43,515 nt of DNA from a virus (IMGVR_UViG_3300031566_000108:1-43515), one strand, 5' to 3'. Numbered from the stretch's first letter, positions 8,135-17,282 are shown. Notes: a model not told the origin generated them from the sequence alone. Translations and numbers: made by a program.

Positions 8135-8542
8135 ATGACAAGCGAAGCCATAGCCAACGCGATCCGTAGCCGGTTCAAAAGCCAGGTGGCCGACGTGCTG
8201 GAGTTGCCGACGCACTACGACAATCACAAGTTCGACAACCCGGACAATGCCAAATGGTGCCGGTTGACGATCAAGACCGGCGAGACGTTTCAAATGTCGA
8301 TCGGCAGTCCAGACGGGCAGCGAGAGCGGACCCACGGCGTGATGATTGCCCAGCTCTTCGGGCCTATTGGCGAAGGGGACGGCGAGTTGCGGGAAATCGC
8401 GGACGCCGTCCGAGCGGCCTTCCGTAGGGTGACAGATACCGGCGTGACGTTTCGGACGCCGTCGGCTCACGAGCAGGGACTGTTCAGCGATTCATGGCAG
8501 ATCAATGTGGTCTGCCCATTCTATGCAGACGATATCGGGTAA
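8135..8542 (+). CDS. Tail terminator protein (DUF4128-like)
   Basis: 135 residues, starting three bases after the gp10-like gene. N-terminal helix (A-I-A-N-A-I-R-S-R-F) followed by strands, a central R-L-T-I-K-T-G segment, a second helix (E-L-R-E-I-A-D-A-V-R-A-A-F-R-R) and a final strand (W-Q-I-N-V-V-C-P-F-Y-A-D) match the alpha/beta fold of siphophage tail terminators of the DUF4128 type, which cap the growing tail tube. Position between gp10-like and tube genes is standard. Confidence 0.8.
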   Translation: MTSEAIANAIRSRFKSQVADVLELPTHYDNHKFDNPDNAKWCRLTIKTGETFQMSIGSPDGQRERTHGVMIAQLFGPIGEGDGELREIADAVRAAFRRVTDTGVTFRTPSAHEQGLFSDSWQINVVCPFYADDIG

Positions 8543-8563
8543 CGATTTTGAAGGGAATACAAA

Positions 8564-10105
8564 ATGACAATTAGTGACATCGCAAGAGAACAATGGGCGT
8601 TTGCTCAGGAGGACAGCTTCGGCGAGCAGATAGCGGGCCGGAACCTGCAAGTCGCACGGATCACCAGCGAATCGCTCAAGCAAATGGCGGACATTACGAG
8701 TTCGAGGGAGATCCGGTCCGACCGGCAGACGGCGGGCGTCGTGCGCACGCGCGTGGCCGTGGCAGGCAATATGGACTTCGAGCTGAGCTATGCGAGCTTT
8801 GACGATCTTCTCGCGGCGGCCCTGATGTCGGCTAACGTGAAGGCCCAGGGGACGTTGACGATGGACACGCTGCCGGCTACCAGCAATACCGTGACCATCG
8901 GCACTACGGTCTATACCTTCAAGGATACGTTGGCGGTAGCAAACGACATCAAAATTACGAGTGGCGATCTGCCGGCTACGAAGGCGAGCTTTGTCGCAAC
9001 CATCAACGGCACGGGCACTGCCGGAGTGGACTATTACGCCGGGACGACGACGCCCCACCCGTTAGTCGAGGCGGCAGCGTTCGTTGTCAATGCGTGCGTT
9101 TTGACGGCGAAAGCATACGGACTCACGGGCAACGCCATTGCCACGACTGAGACCTTTACTCCCGAGACGAATGTGTTTGACCATGACCATCTCGGAACCA
9201 CAAGGGCCGGGGCTGGATGGACGGCGCCCGTGACGGTGACGGCGATTACGATTAGCGCGTCAGATGCCGACAATTCGTTCAACGACTCGGGGAGTGGCTT
9301 CGGGAGCATTGTTCCCGGTGAATGGATCAAAACTTCCGGCTTCACGGCGGCGGCAGACAACGGGTATTTCAAAGTGCTCTCAGCAACGGCCGCTAAAATC
9401 ATTGTCGTGGGTGGGTTGCTCGTTACGGAGAGTGCGGGCCAGTCGCGCACGGTCAAGCAGGGCAGCTCCATTGTGAACGGAGTCACCAAAAACTCATTCA
9501 ATCTGGAGCGAACCTACAGCGATTTGACGACGGAACTGGCGCTCTACGTGGGCTGCATGATTAACCAGCTCGACTTGACCGTGGGGACGAACGCTATAGT
9601 CACGGGGAGCTTGGGCGTCATGGGCAAGATCGAAACGTCCGAGACGGCCAGCGGCGGGGCCGGATACGATGCAGCCAACGGCAACGAGATTCTCAACAGC
9701 ATCGACCACGTGGTGGGGGTGTACGAAAATGCGTTGGCCATTGACATACTCGATTTCAATCTGAGCCTGGTCAACAATCTGCGCGAACGATTGAAAATCG
9801 GTACGCTCGGTGCCTTCGATATCGGCACGGGGCAGGTGCAAGTCACGGGGACGTTTACCGCCTACTATCAGAGCAAGACGTTATACGACAAATTCCTGGA
9901 TTTCGGCAATACGTCTCTGGCCAAAGTCTTCCAGGACACCGCGGGCAACGGGTACGTGATCGACCTTCCGGCGGTGAAAATAACCGACGCTGCGCGTCAC
10001 GCAGGAGCTGGCATGGGCGACGACTTCAAAGTGCCGTGCACTTGGCAGGCGTATCGTGAGTCAACCGAAGACATCACGATCCGCATTGTGCGCTTCGCGG
10101 CATAG
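8564..10105 (+). CDS. Major tail (tube) protein with inserted domains
   Basis: 513 residues, longer than most siphophage tube proteins (roughly 200-350). The N-terminal ~105 and C-terminal ~220 residues look like the tube fold (early Q-W-A-F-A-Q-E-D-S-F-G; S-R-E-I-R-S-D-R-Q; C-terminal A-Y-Y-Q-S-K-T-L-Y-D-K-F-L...V-I-D-L-P-A-V-K-I-T-D). Residues ~105-300 carry Thr/Ala/Gly-rich beta-domain insertions, including T-I-G-T-T-V-Y-T-F-K-D and S-F-N-D-S-G-S-G-F-G motifs common in phage structural add-on domains. These insertions would decorate the outside of the tail. Followed by the chaperone and tape measure genes, as expected. Confidence 0.85.
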   Translation: MTISDIAREQWAFAQEDSFGEQIAGRNLQVARITSESLKQMADITSSREIRSDRQTAGVVRTRVAVAGNMDFELSYASFDDLLAAALMSANVKAQGTLTMDTLPATSNTVTIGTTVYTFKDTLAVANDIKITSGDLPATKASFVATINGTGTAGVDYYAGTTTPHPLVEAAAFVVNACVLTAKAYGLTGNAIATTETFTPETNVFDHDHLGTTRAGAGWTAPVTVTAITISASDADNSFNDSGSGFGSIVPGEWIKTSGFTAAADNGYFKVLSATAAKIIVVGGLLVTESAGQSRTVKQGSSIVNGVTKNSFNLERTYSDLTTELALYVGCMINQLDLTVGTNAIVTGSLGVMGKIETSETASGGAGYDAANGNEILNSIDHVVGVYENALAIDILDFNLSLVNNLRERLKIGTLGAFDIGTGQVQVTGTFTAYYQSKTLYDKFLDFGNTSLAKVFQDTAGNGYVIDLPAVKITDAARHAGAGMGDDFKVPCTWQAYRESTEDITIRIVRFAA

Positions 10106-10157
10106 CGCCAACGGAAGCAATGTAGTTTGTAAACAAACACAACAGGAGAAAGAAACG

Positions 10158-10553
10158 ATGGCAGATATCAAACAACTCAGCCTGGACGCCGACAAGCAAA
10201 ACAAAGGCGTCTGGGTGCCTTACGACCTCGACGTGGAGCTACTGATTGCAGGCACGGGGTCCCCGGAATTTCGCAAGGCGTGTGGCGAGCTGCTGGCTCC
10301 ACACCGGCAGAGGATCAGAACCACGGGCCTGACGTTCGAGGAGCGAGTGGTCATTATCAAGCCCGCGATTGCGGAGCATCTTCTCAAGGGCTGGAAGAAC
10401 CTGACCGAAAACGGCAAGTCTGTCCCGTTCAGTACAAAGAAGGCCATTGAGCTACTGGACGAAATCAAGGACTTGGCCACGTTCGTGCTGGCGTCCGCCG
10501 ACGAGAAGGAGTGGTTTCGCAATGAACTCAAAAAGGACGCAGCAAAAAACTGA
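10158..10553 (+). CDS. Tail assembly chaperone (G-like, 0-frame product)
   Basis: 131 residues. ATG 10158 follows AGGAGAAAG; an upstream in-frame start inside the tube gene is unlikely. Mostly helical and charged (L-A-P-H-R-Q-R-I-R...I-K-P-A-I-A-E-H-L-L-K-G-W...L-L-D-E-I-K-D-L-A-T-F-V-L), and placed between tube and tape measure genes where lambda G / G-T lie. It ends K-D-A-A-K-N at a slippery A-AAA-AAC followed directly by TGA, so part of the ribosomes should shift into the next frame and make a longer fusion. Confidence 0.88.
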   Translation: MADIKQLSLDADKQNKGVWVPYDLDVELLIAGTGSPEFRKACGELLAPHRQRIRTTGLTFEERVVIIKPAIAEHLLKGWKNLTENGKSVPFSTKKAIELLDEIKDLATFVLASADEKEWFRNELKKDAAKN

Positions 10554-10575
10554 CAGAGTGCCTTCGATGGCACTT
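10544..10575 (+). promoter_or_regulatory. Programmed -1 ribosomal frameshift site with stem-loop
   Basis: Canonical slippery heptamer A-AAA-AAC occupies 10544-10550 in the right phase, and the 0-frame stop TGA is the next codon (10551-10553). Six bases after the heptamer a hairpin AGTGCC (10557-10562) / GGCACT (10569-10574) with a 6-base loop could stimulate the shift. The -1 frame is open from 10526 to 10873. This is the arrangement known for lambda G-GT and many other tail chaperones. Confidence 0.9.
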
Positions 10576-10873
10576 GGTCTGGGGTAAAGATGTTGAGTTT
10601 CTTCAAAAGCGAGCAGCCGCCGGCAAGCCGACGCCGGCCCTTGAAAACAGACCCTATGTTTACGAAGACCTCATCGATGTCTGGGACGTTTTTTGTCAAC
10701 TTCAACGCTGCCGTCAATGTGCCTTCGGAATATCACCGCTGGGGTTCAGAGACATCATTGCGGCTATCGAATTTCATGAGTTGCCTGATAAATTGGACGC
10801 TATGGAGCTGATTGTGGCAATGGACCAGGAATGGCTGAAATGGGCCGACGAGCAAAACAGTACGGGCAAGTAG
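10550..10873 (+). CDS. T-domain of the frameshifted tail chaperone (GT fusion)
   Basis: Expressed as the C-terminal part of a fusion running from 10158 through the slip site to 10873. The first codon after the shift is CTG at 10550 and the peptide reads L-T-E-C-L-R-W-H-L-V-W-G-K-D-V-E-F-L without a break, which argues against independent initiation at the TTG at 10574. About 107 residues, helical, ending E-W-L-K-W-A-D-E-Q-N-S-T-G-K and abutting the tape measure ATG. In lambda the T domain binds the tube protein while G coats the tape measure; the same role is inferred here. Confidence 0.85.
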   Translation: MTECLRWHLVWGKDVEFLQKRAAAGKPTPALENRPYVYEDLIDVWDVFCQLQRCRQCAFGISPLGFRDIIAAIEFHELPDKLDAMELIVAMDQEWLKWADEQNSTGK

Positions 10874-13144
10874 ATGGCTGATGTAGCAACCTTACGACTG
10901 AAGATCGACTCCAGCGGCGCACAGGCCGGAGCGATGGGTTTTCAGGCCGCCAGCAGCAGGATACAGCAGGGCGCTCGGTTGGCTATGGTGGCCGTCAGCG
11001 CTTATGCCGGGATATCGGTCAAAGCGTTTGCCAGCTTTGAAGATCAAATGGCCAACGTCAGCACGATGCTGGACCTGCAGACGATGAAGTATATGCCGGG
11101 GTACGGTCGGGCAGTCAAACGGATGGCTATCGACTTCGGCGAAGGCAGCGCCACGCTGAGTACAGGCTTGTATAACATTCTGTCGGCCAGCATTAAGGCC
11201 GAAGATGGGGTGGGGACATTAGAGTCCGCAGTCCGGGCGGCGAAAGCTGGGATTACTGACACGGCGACGGCGACTTACGCGATAACAGGCATCTTAAACG
11301 CCTACGGCCTGTCCGCCGACAAAGCCGGCCGCGTCTCCGATATTCTGTTCTCGACCGTCAAGAAGGGTCAGACGACGTTCGGTCAGCTCGCGCCGGTCGT
11401 GGGACGAGTGACGGCGATTTCGTCCGGGGCGGGCATTGCGCTCGAAGAGGTCTCGGCGGCGCTATCCACGATCACGCGGGGCGGCATCAGCACAGATGAA
11501 GCCATCACTGGACTGCGGCAGGCTATTATCGCCCTGCAAGGTCAACAGGATCAGGCCATTAAGATCGCCAAGCAGCATGGCATTGAATTGTCGAACGATG
11601 CGCTCGCGGCGGAGGGACTTACCGGGATGCTCAAGAAACTCAGCGGGCTATCGGAATCCGTTATCTCGGACATCTTCAAAGAAGTCCGGGCGCGAGTGTC
11701 CCTGAGCGTCTTGCTCAAAGACCAGGCCGGATACGTGAACGACTATCAAGCGGCGCTACACTCCGCCGGCCGGACGCAGGAAGCCTATGGCAAGATGACG
11801 GATACCCTTGGGCATACGTTCCGGCAACTCGGACAGGCCATGAAGATCGGAATGGTGGATCTGATAGAGCCTTTTTCGGGCCAGTTGAAAACTCTGACCG
11901 GGTTGATTTTGGAGCAGACCGCAGCATGGCGCAACTACTGGGAAGCGGCGACCGGCGGCGGCGAGCGGTCGCAAGTCAACAAAGGCTGGCGCAACCTCGG
12001 CTTTGCTTTTACAAGCGGCTTTATGCGCGGCGGCATGTCGGACCCTGCGACGAGGGCTCAGTGGGAGTTGGCAGAAAAGCAATATGAGAGAGAGCAAGGC
12101 AAATGGCAGCAGGTCGGTCCCGGTGGGATGTTCCGCGTGCCTTCCGATACGGAGCGGTTCGAGACGTTGTTTCAGCACTTCCAGTCAGGGGCGCTCACGA
12201 ACCTACCAGAAGGAAAACTCAAGATTTCTCCAGAGATGGAGAAGAAACTTCTGGCAATGACTCAAATGCAGGGCGCCCAGACGCCGTTGAAAGGCAAAGT
12301 CGGCAACATCATTGATATGGAGGGGGCCGAGGTGGCTCTGGGTGGCGACTCTGACTTGGCGCATAAACGCGCCGATATTACCGCGCGCATGTACGAGGAC
12401 ATGCGCAAGTTAGGGACGGGTTACTACGAGGCCCAGAAGGGCTTAGTTGACCTCGAAATGACGGACTACAGCGAGTTCATCGAGGATAAGGTCTTGCTGA
12501 ATGAATGGTACGTTAGCAAGGTTCAACTGTTGGCGGTAGAGTCTTCCGGCTTCTGGCTCGAAACCCGCAACGCCTTACAGGGGACGCAGTCGGCGCTAAG
12601 CGACTTTATGATGGATTTTGCGAGTCTCGAAGGCTTGATTGACAGCATCGGGCAATCCTTCCAGCGGATGTTCGCTAACCTGGCCAGCCAGCTTGCGATG
12701 TCCGGCATTATGAATCTGCTCGTCGGCGGGCCCATGGCGGGAGCCTTGGGTTTTCAGAACCCGCTCGCCGGCGCCGGCAATGCGCAGATGGGTGGGTTGC
12801 TTGGTGAGATTCTGGGCAGCGCCTTCGGCAACGTGTTCCGCAATGGGCGGCTCGTTCCGATGGCCGGCGGGGCTGTCCTCAATAGTCCCACTTATTTCCC
12901 GATGGCCGGCGGCAAGATCGGCATGGCGGGCGAAGCGGGCCCCGAGTTGGGCTTTGTTCCGTTGCGGCGGCACGGGGGACGACTCGGCCTCGATACTCCG
13001 GCACAGCCGCCGATCACCGTGAATCCCACCCCGGTCAAGATCGTTATCGTAGCAGACCGCAAAGCAGCGGCGCTCGAAGCCATGCGGAGCAGCGAAGGCC
13101 AGGCGCAGATCATCGGCACCCTGCGAGAGCACGGGATCATATAA
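10874..13144 (+). CDS. Tape measure protein (TP901 type)
   Basis: 756 residues starting directly after the chaperone stop. N-terminus (R-L-K-I-D-S-S-G-A-Q-A-G...) then the TP901-family core: F-E-D-Q-M-A-N-V-S-T-M-L, A-I-D-F-G-E-G-S-A-T-L-S-T-G-L-Y-N-I-L-S-A, A-T-Y-A-I-T-G-I-L-N-A-Y-G, Q-T-T-F-G-Q-L-A-P-V-V-G-R-V. Hydrophobic Gly/Ala segments lie near residues 30-45 and 610-650. At the usual ~0.15 nm per residue the tail would be near 110 nm (inference). The C-terminal ~100 residues (P-M-A-G-G...G-E-A-G-P-E-L-G-F-V-P-L-R-R) match the conserved tail-tip-proximal end of such proteins. Confidence 0.95.
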   Translation: MADVATLRLKIDSSGAQAGAMGFQAASSRIQQGARLAMVAVSAYAGISVKAFASFEDQMANVSTMLDLQTMKYMPGYGRAVKRMAIDFGEGSATLSTGLYNILSASIKAEDGVGTLESAVRAAKAGITDTATATYAITGILNAYGLSADKAGRVSDILFSTVKKGQTTFGQLAPVVGRVTAISSGAGIALEEVSAALSTITRGGISTDEAITGLRQAIIALQGQQDQAIKIAKQHGIELSNDALAAEGLTGMLKKLSGLSESVISDIFKEVRARVSLSVLLKDQAGYVNDYQAALHSAGRTQEAYGKMTDTLGHTFRQLGQAMKIGMVDLIEPFSGQLKTLTGLILEQTAAWRNYWEAATGGGERSQVNKGWRNLGFAFTSGFMRGGMSDPATRAQWELAEKQYEREQGKWQQVGPGGMFRVPSDTERFETLFQHFQSGALTNLPEGKLKISPEMEKKLLAMTQMQGAQTPLKGKVGNIIDMEGAEVALGGDSDLAHKRADITARMYEDMRKLGTGYYEAQKGLVDLEMTDYSEFIEDKVLLNEWYVSKVQLLAVESSGFWLETRNALQGTQSALSDFMMDFASLEGLIDSIGQSFQRMFANLASQLAMSGIMNLLVGGPMAGALGFQNPLAGAGNAQMGGLLGEILGSAFGNVFRNGRLVPMAGGAVLNSPTYFPMAGGKIGMAGEAGPELGFVPLRRHGGRLGLDTPAQPPITVNPTPVKIVIVADRKAAALEAMRSSEGQAQIIGTLREHGII

Positions 13145-13156
13145 AGGCGAGTCACT

Positions 13157-14437
13157 ATGGCATGGAAAACAGGCAAGGCACAGGGACATAAGGAATTGCT
13201 GCTGGCGCTCAAGGGATTTCTGACCAGCGACAAGAAGGCGTACAACTGCCAAGCAGGGGCCAACACGGGGACGGGTTACGTCTCGGCCGAACGGGCCTCC
13301 ACGTCGCCGGTCGATGAGACCTGGACGTTGACCGCGACCAGCGCGACCAACTTTACCGTGACGGGTTCGGTGTCGGGCGCACAAGCGGCCGCCACAGTAG
13401 GCACGCCCTACGATAACGGCATTGTCGCCTTTACGATTGTCGCCGGTAGCACGGCGTTCGAGGCCGACGACGAGTTCACCTTCGACGTGGCGGACGGCTT
13501 AGGCGCGACCGAAGCTTATACTGCGACGCGATGGAACCCGGATTACGACGGCGCCGGCGGTTACGAGTTGATTCTTATGGGTCCGGGCACTGCTGGCGAT
13601 GATGAGATTTATTCCGCCATACAAACCGTCGAATCGGTAGGCAATGATTACTACAACTGGCGCATAGCGGGCATGACGGGCTACAGTGATGTGCAACTCC
13701 AGTACATGCCCGGATTGACACAGGGCAGAATGGCGAGGATGCTCTTGTGGCAGAATCAAATCAGCTATTGGTTTGCGGCCAACGGCCGGCGCTATATCGT
13801 CGTGGCGAAAGTCTCTACGGTCTATGAAGCCTGCTATCTGGGCTTCGCGCTGCCCTATGGGCTACCGACGCAGTTTCCCTATCCGATGGTGGTCGGTGGG
13901 GCGGCATGTCCCGATACCACGGTGGCGTATAATCGCTACAGCTCCACGCAAATCCAGCACCGTGGCTTTCCGAACCCCTATGCCGATGCGGCGGCCGTGT
14001 GCACCGCGAGCGTCTTTGATACGGCGTCCGATTATTCGACGTTGAAGGTCTTGCGGGGGACATCGTGGATAAAGATCAGAAGCAAGTTCGGAACGGGGTC
14101 ATCGATTGACAGGGTGAATCATACATGGCCTTACGTGGTGTCGGCATCCGATGAATCCCAGTCGCCTGGGGAATTGTGGAGCATCTCTTCAAGTCCGGGC
14201 TATTACGGCATTATCAGAGAAAATCTCGATGGCTCCTATCCTGTCTTCCCCGTGACCGTGATGATTTCAAATCCCAGCAAGCATATATTCGGGGAATTGC
14301 AGGGCGTCTTTGCGGTTCCCGGTTTTGGCGGCATAGCGGCCGAAGATACCTTTGCGAAGAACGGTGACACGTATGTCGGTTTCCCTATTATTCCCAACGC
14401 CGACGGGACGGACTTTTGGGCGCTGAAACTGGAGTAG
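13157..14437 (+). CDS. Distal tail protein A (paralogue of the next gene)
   Basis: 426 residues. Starts W-K-T-G-K-A-Q-G-H-K-E-L-L-L-A-L-K-G-F-L-T-S-D, nearly the same layout as the next protein (Y-E-T-G-T-S-T-G-A-N-D-L-I-D-K-L-R-V-F-L-L-A-D). An extra ~100-residue Thr/Val-rich domain follows the first 35 residues (T-W-T-L-T-A-T-S-A-T-N-F-T-V-T-G-S), then an aromatic-rich beta domain (Q-N-Q-I-S-Y-W-F-A-A-N-G-R-R-Y-I-V-V-A-K-V-S). Position between tape measure and the Dit-like gene indicates a tail-tip or receptor-proximal component. I do not know a named family. Confidence 0.75.
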   Translation: MAWKTGKAQGHKELLLALKGFLTSDKKAYNCQAGANTGTGYVSAERASTSPVDETWTLTATSATNFTVTGSVSGAQAAATVGTPYDNGIVAFTIVAGSTAFEADDEFTFDVADGLGATEAYTATRWNPDYDGAGGYELILMGPGTAGDDEIYSAIQTVESVGNDYYNWRIAGMTGYSDVQLQYMPGLTQGRMARMLLWQNQISYWFAANGRRYIVVAKVSTVYEACYLGFALPYGLPTQFPYPMVVGGAACPDTTVAYNRYSSTQIQHRGFPNPYADAAAVCTASVFDTASDYSTLKVLRGTSWIKIRSKFGTGSSIDRVNHTWPYVVSASDESQSPGELWSISSSPGYYGIIRENLDGSYPVFPVTVMISNPSKHIFGELQGVFAVPGFGGIAAEDTFAKNGDTYVGFPIIPNADGTDFWALKLE

Positions 14438-14440
14438 ATT

Positions 14441-15469
14441 ATGTCTTACGAAACGGGCACAAGTACTGGGGCAAATGACCTCATCGACAAACTCAGGGTC
14501 TTCCTGCTGGCCGATAGCTGGACGGTGAATCTCTGGGCCGATGATGGGACGGGCAAACGCCTGCATGTGCAAAAGACGGCCGGGGACTCGACCGTTATGT
14601 ACTTCAATTTTCGCTCGGCAGTCAACGAGAAAGGCTCTACGATAACGGGTGATAACGTCAATTCGGAGGGCTATGGCAACGTAACGGGCATTTTGGTCAA
14701 TGGCTCAACGGGCTACGACGTGGGCGAATCCTGGGACAAACAGCCCGGATACGGTCAAAACGCCGCGAGTCAATCTTACGCCTGCGCGATCTCGCCGGTG
14801 TCCCTGACCGCCATTCCGTCCTATTACTTCTTTAGCGTCAATGACACAGTGAGCATTGTCGTTGAAATCACATCGGGCAAATTCCAGTTTATGTCCTTCG
14901 GATTGCTGGAGAAGCAGGGGACGTTTACGGGCGGGCAATTCTTTACGGCCTCGATGAGCAGCGGCGAGCCGGCCAAAGATTGGACGGGGTATGACTATAA
15001 GAATCAATACGTACCGAGATACTTGTCATTGAGCGGATACGCGGGGTATGATTTGGTGCAGGGGGCGGTTTATGTAAACGCCGACAGCGTGGCAAGCTGG
15101 AGGCGGTGCAGTGAAACCGCCGAATATCCGATTGCGTTTTCCTGCGTGTCGGGTCAACGCGCAACGCCGAACACATCCTTCGGCACCTATAGCAAACGGG
15201 CGTTTTGCTCGATGTTTTATGCCAAGTCGCCCAGTGCGTACAATGCGATGGCAGCGATGGCGCCGGCCTATGTATTTTTGAAGCGAACCGATTTGAACTA
15301 TTCGCTCATCGGCTGGCCGTCCGGCGTGCGGTGCTTGAACGTCACGCAATACGACCCCGGGCAAGAGCTGACTTACGGCGACGAAACATGGCTTGTGTTT
15401 CACAACAACGGAATCAATGACACGCCGGTGAATCTATACGCCGGATTTGCGTTTAAGAAGGTCGTGTGA
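14441..15469 (+). CDS. Distal tail protein B (paralogue of the previous gene)
   Basis: 342 residues, three bases after the previous stop. Shares with it the N-terminal M-x-Y/W-x-T-G...L-R-V-F-L pattern, a central V-S-I-V-V-E-I-T-S-G-K-F-Q-F-M-S-F-G-L (compare R-Y-I-V-V-A-K-V-S-T-V-Y-E-A-C-Y-L-G-F-A) and a C-terminal 'G-F' strand, but lacks the extra N-terminal domain. Rich in Tyr, Ser and Gly, as in adhesive tip proteins. Its stop overlaps the next start (TGATG). Confidence 0.75.
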   Translation: MSYETGTSTGANDLIDKLRVFLLADSWTVNLWADDGTGKRLHVQKTAGDSTVMYFNFRSAVNEKGSTITGDNVNSEGYGNVTGILVNGSTGYDVGESWDKQPGYGQNAASQSYACAISPVSLTAIPSYYFFSVNDTVSIVVEITSGKFQFMSFGLLEKQGTFTGGQFFTASMSSGEPAKDWTGYDYKNQYVPRYLSLSGYAGYDLVQGAVYVNADSVASWRRCSETAEYPIAFSCVSGQRATPNTSFGTYSKRAFCSMFYAKSPSAYNAMAAMAPAYVFLKRTDLNYSLIGWPSGVRCLNVTQYDPGQELTYGDETWLVFHNNGINDTPVNLYAGFAFKKVV

Positions 15470-17148
15470 TGACGGCTTATAACTGTATCCTTCAGCCCAG
15501 CATGTTTGTCGAAGATACGCTTCGCTGCTCGGCGACGATTGCCGACAATACCGAGGTCAGTCCCGTCGATATCTGCGCCTTAGAATCCGTCCTTCCTCTC
15601 GGCGAGAGCGAGTGGGACAATCAACTTCCCATAGCACGAATCGAATACGGGTATGTGGGTATCAAGGTACTTACGTTCGTTGACGATTACTACTATCGCA
15701 TTCACGTGGACCCCATGCGATTGAATTTCGGCGCCATTATCTCTCCGCTCCAGGAAGAGCTCTTAGTCTGGAACGCCTATTTCGTCCCGAAGACCTGTGC
15801 GGAGATCATCGAGTTTAACGGCGACGAGTGGGAGCTGAGCGGCGAGACGCCGCCTTTTGAGCTGGCTCCGCTCGGCCATACGATCTTCACGCTGGACTTA
15901 CCGCTCCAGGGCAGCGCGACGTTCGAGGGCAGTATCACCTTCAATTTTGCCGACGCCAACGAGCCCGTCGTCGTGATCTCGGGCACGCGGCTGATTCTGT
16001 TCGCGTGGCGTCCGCAATCGCCGTTGACCGAACACCTAAAATGGCTGACGAATACTCTGCCGAGCAAGGACGGCTCATTGCAGCGTATATGTCTGCGTCA
16101 AGCGCCGCGACAACAATTCAAATTCCCGTTGCTCATCGAGACCGACCAGGAGCAGGCGGCTCTGGACGCCGCGCTGTTCTCCTGGCAGAAGCGGGCATGG
16201 GGATTACCGATATGGTCCGAAATGGTCGTGCATACGGCGACGATCACGGCAGAGGATACCGTGATTAGCGTCGATACGACCAATGCCGATTTTAGGGATG
16301 GGGGTCTGGCCGTCATTTGGCAGTCGTCAACACTGGCCGAAGTGGTACAGGTCGAGACAGTCGCCGCCGATAGTCTTACGCTGTCCTCGCCGGTGCAAAA
16401 CACTTTCACGGGCCGCAAGGTTATCATGCCCTGCAGAACAGCGCAGATGCACGCGCCTGTAACGCGGCAGATTCACAGCAGCGGCCCGGCTATGATCGAG
16501 GCGTTCTTCGCCGTCAAGGATAACATCGAACTGACCGGCTATACGCCGGCCGTCACCTATAAGGGGCTGGCCGTCCTTACTGAGGGTATCCCGGTCGATC
16601 CCACACAGCAGAAAAGCTCCGATGGGGACATGGAAGTTACCGACTATGAGACGGGGGACTTCGAGTATTTCAGCGACAGCGAATTCAATATCCGGCTCCA
16701 GTCCCACCTGTTCTACAACGACACGAAGGCGGCGTGCTGGCAGTTCCGGTTGTTCCTGCACTCACTCTATGGCCGGCAGGGGACGGTCTATATTCCTACG
16801 TACAAGAACGATCTGAGCCTCGCCGAGGGCTTCGGTGCATCCGATACCAGCTTCAACATCGTCAATATCGGGCTTGCGGACAATATGGGTGTCAACGATC
16901 TTCGGACGGACTTGGCGTTTATCTTTCCCGATGGCACGCAGCTCTACCGTGAGATTACTGGCATTGTCGATTCGGGCAGTGAAGAGATTGTCTCGATTGA
17001 CGCCGATCTCGATGTGGCCGTCGAGCCCGGCGACTGCGTGATCTGCTTCCTCGACAAGGTCTGTCTGGCCGCTGACGACGTAGAGTTGGTCTGGACAGCG
17101 GCACATGAGAACCGCTGTCAATTAGACTGGCAGGCGGTGAAAGCATGA
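15469..17148 (+). CDS. Dit-like distal tail / baseplate protein, 559 aa
   Basis: The ATG at 15469 overlaps the previous stop; a GTG three bases earlier is less likely. Multi-domain beta-rich protein: N-terminal ~170 residues with an F-T-L-D-L-P-L-Q-G strand region, then W-x-x-R-x-W-G-L-P-I-W-S-E (residues ~225-260), and a near C-terminal F-R-L-F-L-H-S-L-Y-G-R-Q-G-T-V-Y-I-P-T-Y-K-N segment, which is typical of proteins that ring the tail end in GTA-like and lambda-like tails. It lies just before the DUF2163/BR0599 gene, where the DUF2460-type Dit protein usually lies. Confidence 0.7.
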   Translation: MTAYNCILQPSMFVEDTLRCSATIADNTEVSPVDICALESVLPLGESEWDNQLPIARIEYGYVGIKVLTFVDDYYYRIHVDPMRLNFGAIISPLQEELLVWNAYFVPKTCAEIIEFNGDEWELSGETPPFELAPLGHTIFTLDLPLQGSATFEGSITFNFADANEPVVVISGTRLILFAWRPQSPLTEHLKWLTNTLPSKDGSLQRICLRQAPRQQFKFPLLIETDQEQAALDAALFSWQKRAWGLPIWSEMVVHTATITAEDTVISVDTTNADFRDGGLAVIWQSSTLAEVVQVETVAADSLTLSSPVQNTFTGRKVIMPCRTAQMHAPVTRQIHSSGPAMIEAFFAVKDNIELTGYTPAVTYKGLAVLTEGIPVDPTQQKSSDGDMEVTDYETGDFEYFSDSEFNIRLQSHLFYNDTKAACWQFRLFLHSLYGRQGTVYIPTYKNDLSLAEGFGASDTSFNIVNIGLADNMGVNDLRTDLAFIFPDGTQLYREITGIVDSGSEEIVSIDADLDVAVEPGDCVICFLDKVCLAADDVELVWTAAHENRCQLDWQAVKA

Positions 17149-17282
17149 AGCGAATACTCAATCTGAGCTTGATACTGGCGGGGCTCTTCGGGTGGACCAT
17201 AGCCTTGACGTGGGTGCTTATGATCAGGACGTTCGAAGTCATTGACGAGACGCTGTACAAATTGCGAGGGCCGCGGCAATGA
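17145..17282 (+). CDS. 45-residue single-span membrane peptide
   Basis: ATG 17145 overlaps the previous stop (ATGA) and its own TGA overlaps the next ATG at 17279, so it is wedged in a translationally coupled run. The sequence has a basic start (M-K-R-I-L), one hydrophobic span from about residue 5 to 27 (L-S-L-I-L-A-G-L-F-G-W-T-I-A-L-T-W-V-L-M-I), then a charged tail ending G-P-R-Q. It could be an inner-membrane peptide made late in infection (holin- or spanin-like role) or a tail-tip component. No family recognised. Confidence 0.65.
   Translation: MKRILNLSLILAGLFGWTIALTWVLMIRTFEVIDETLYKLRGPRQ

Noticed and set aside
10125-10138. GTTTGT-AA-ACAAAC palindrome before the tail chaperone gene
   Set aside because: Perfect but with only a 2-base centre, no promoter beside it and located within an operon; could be chance.
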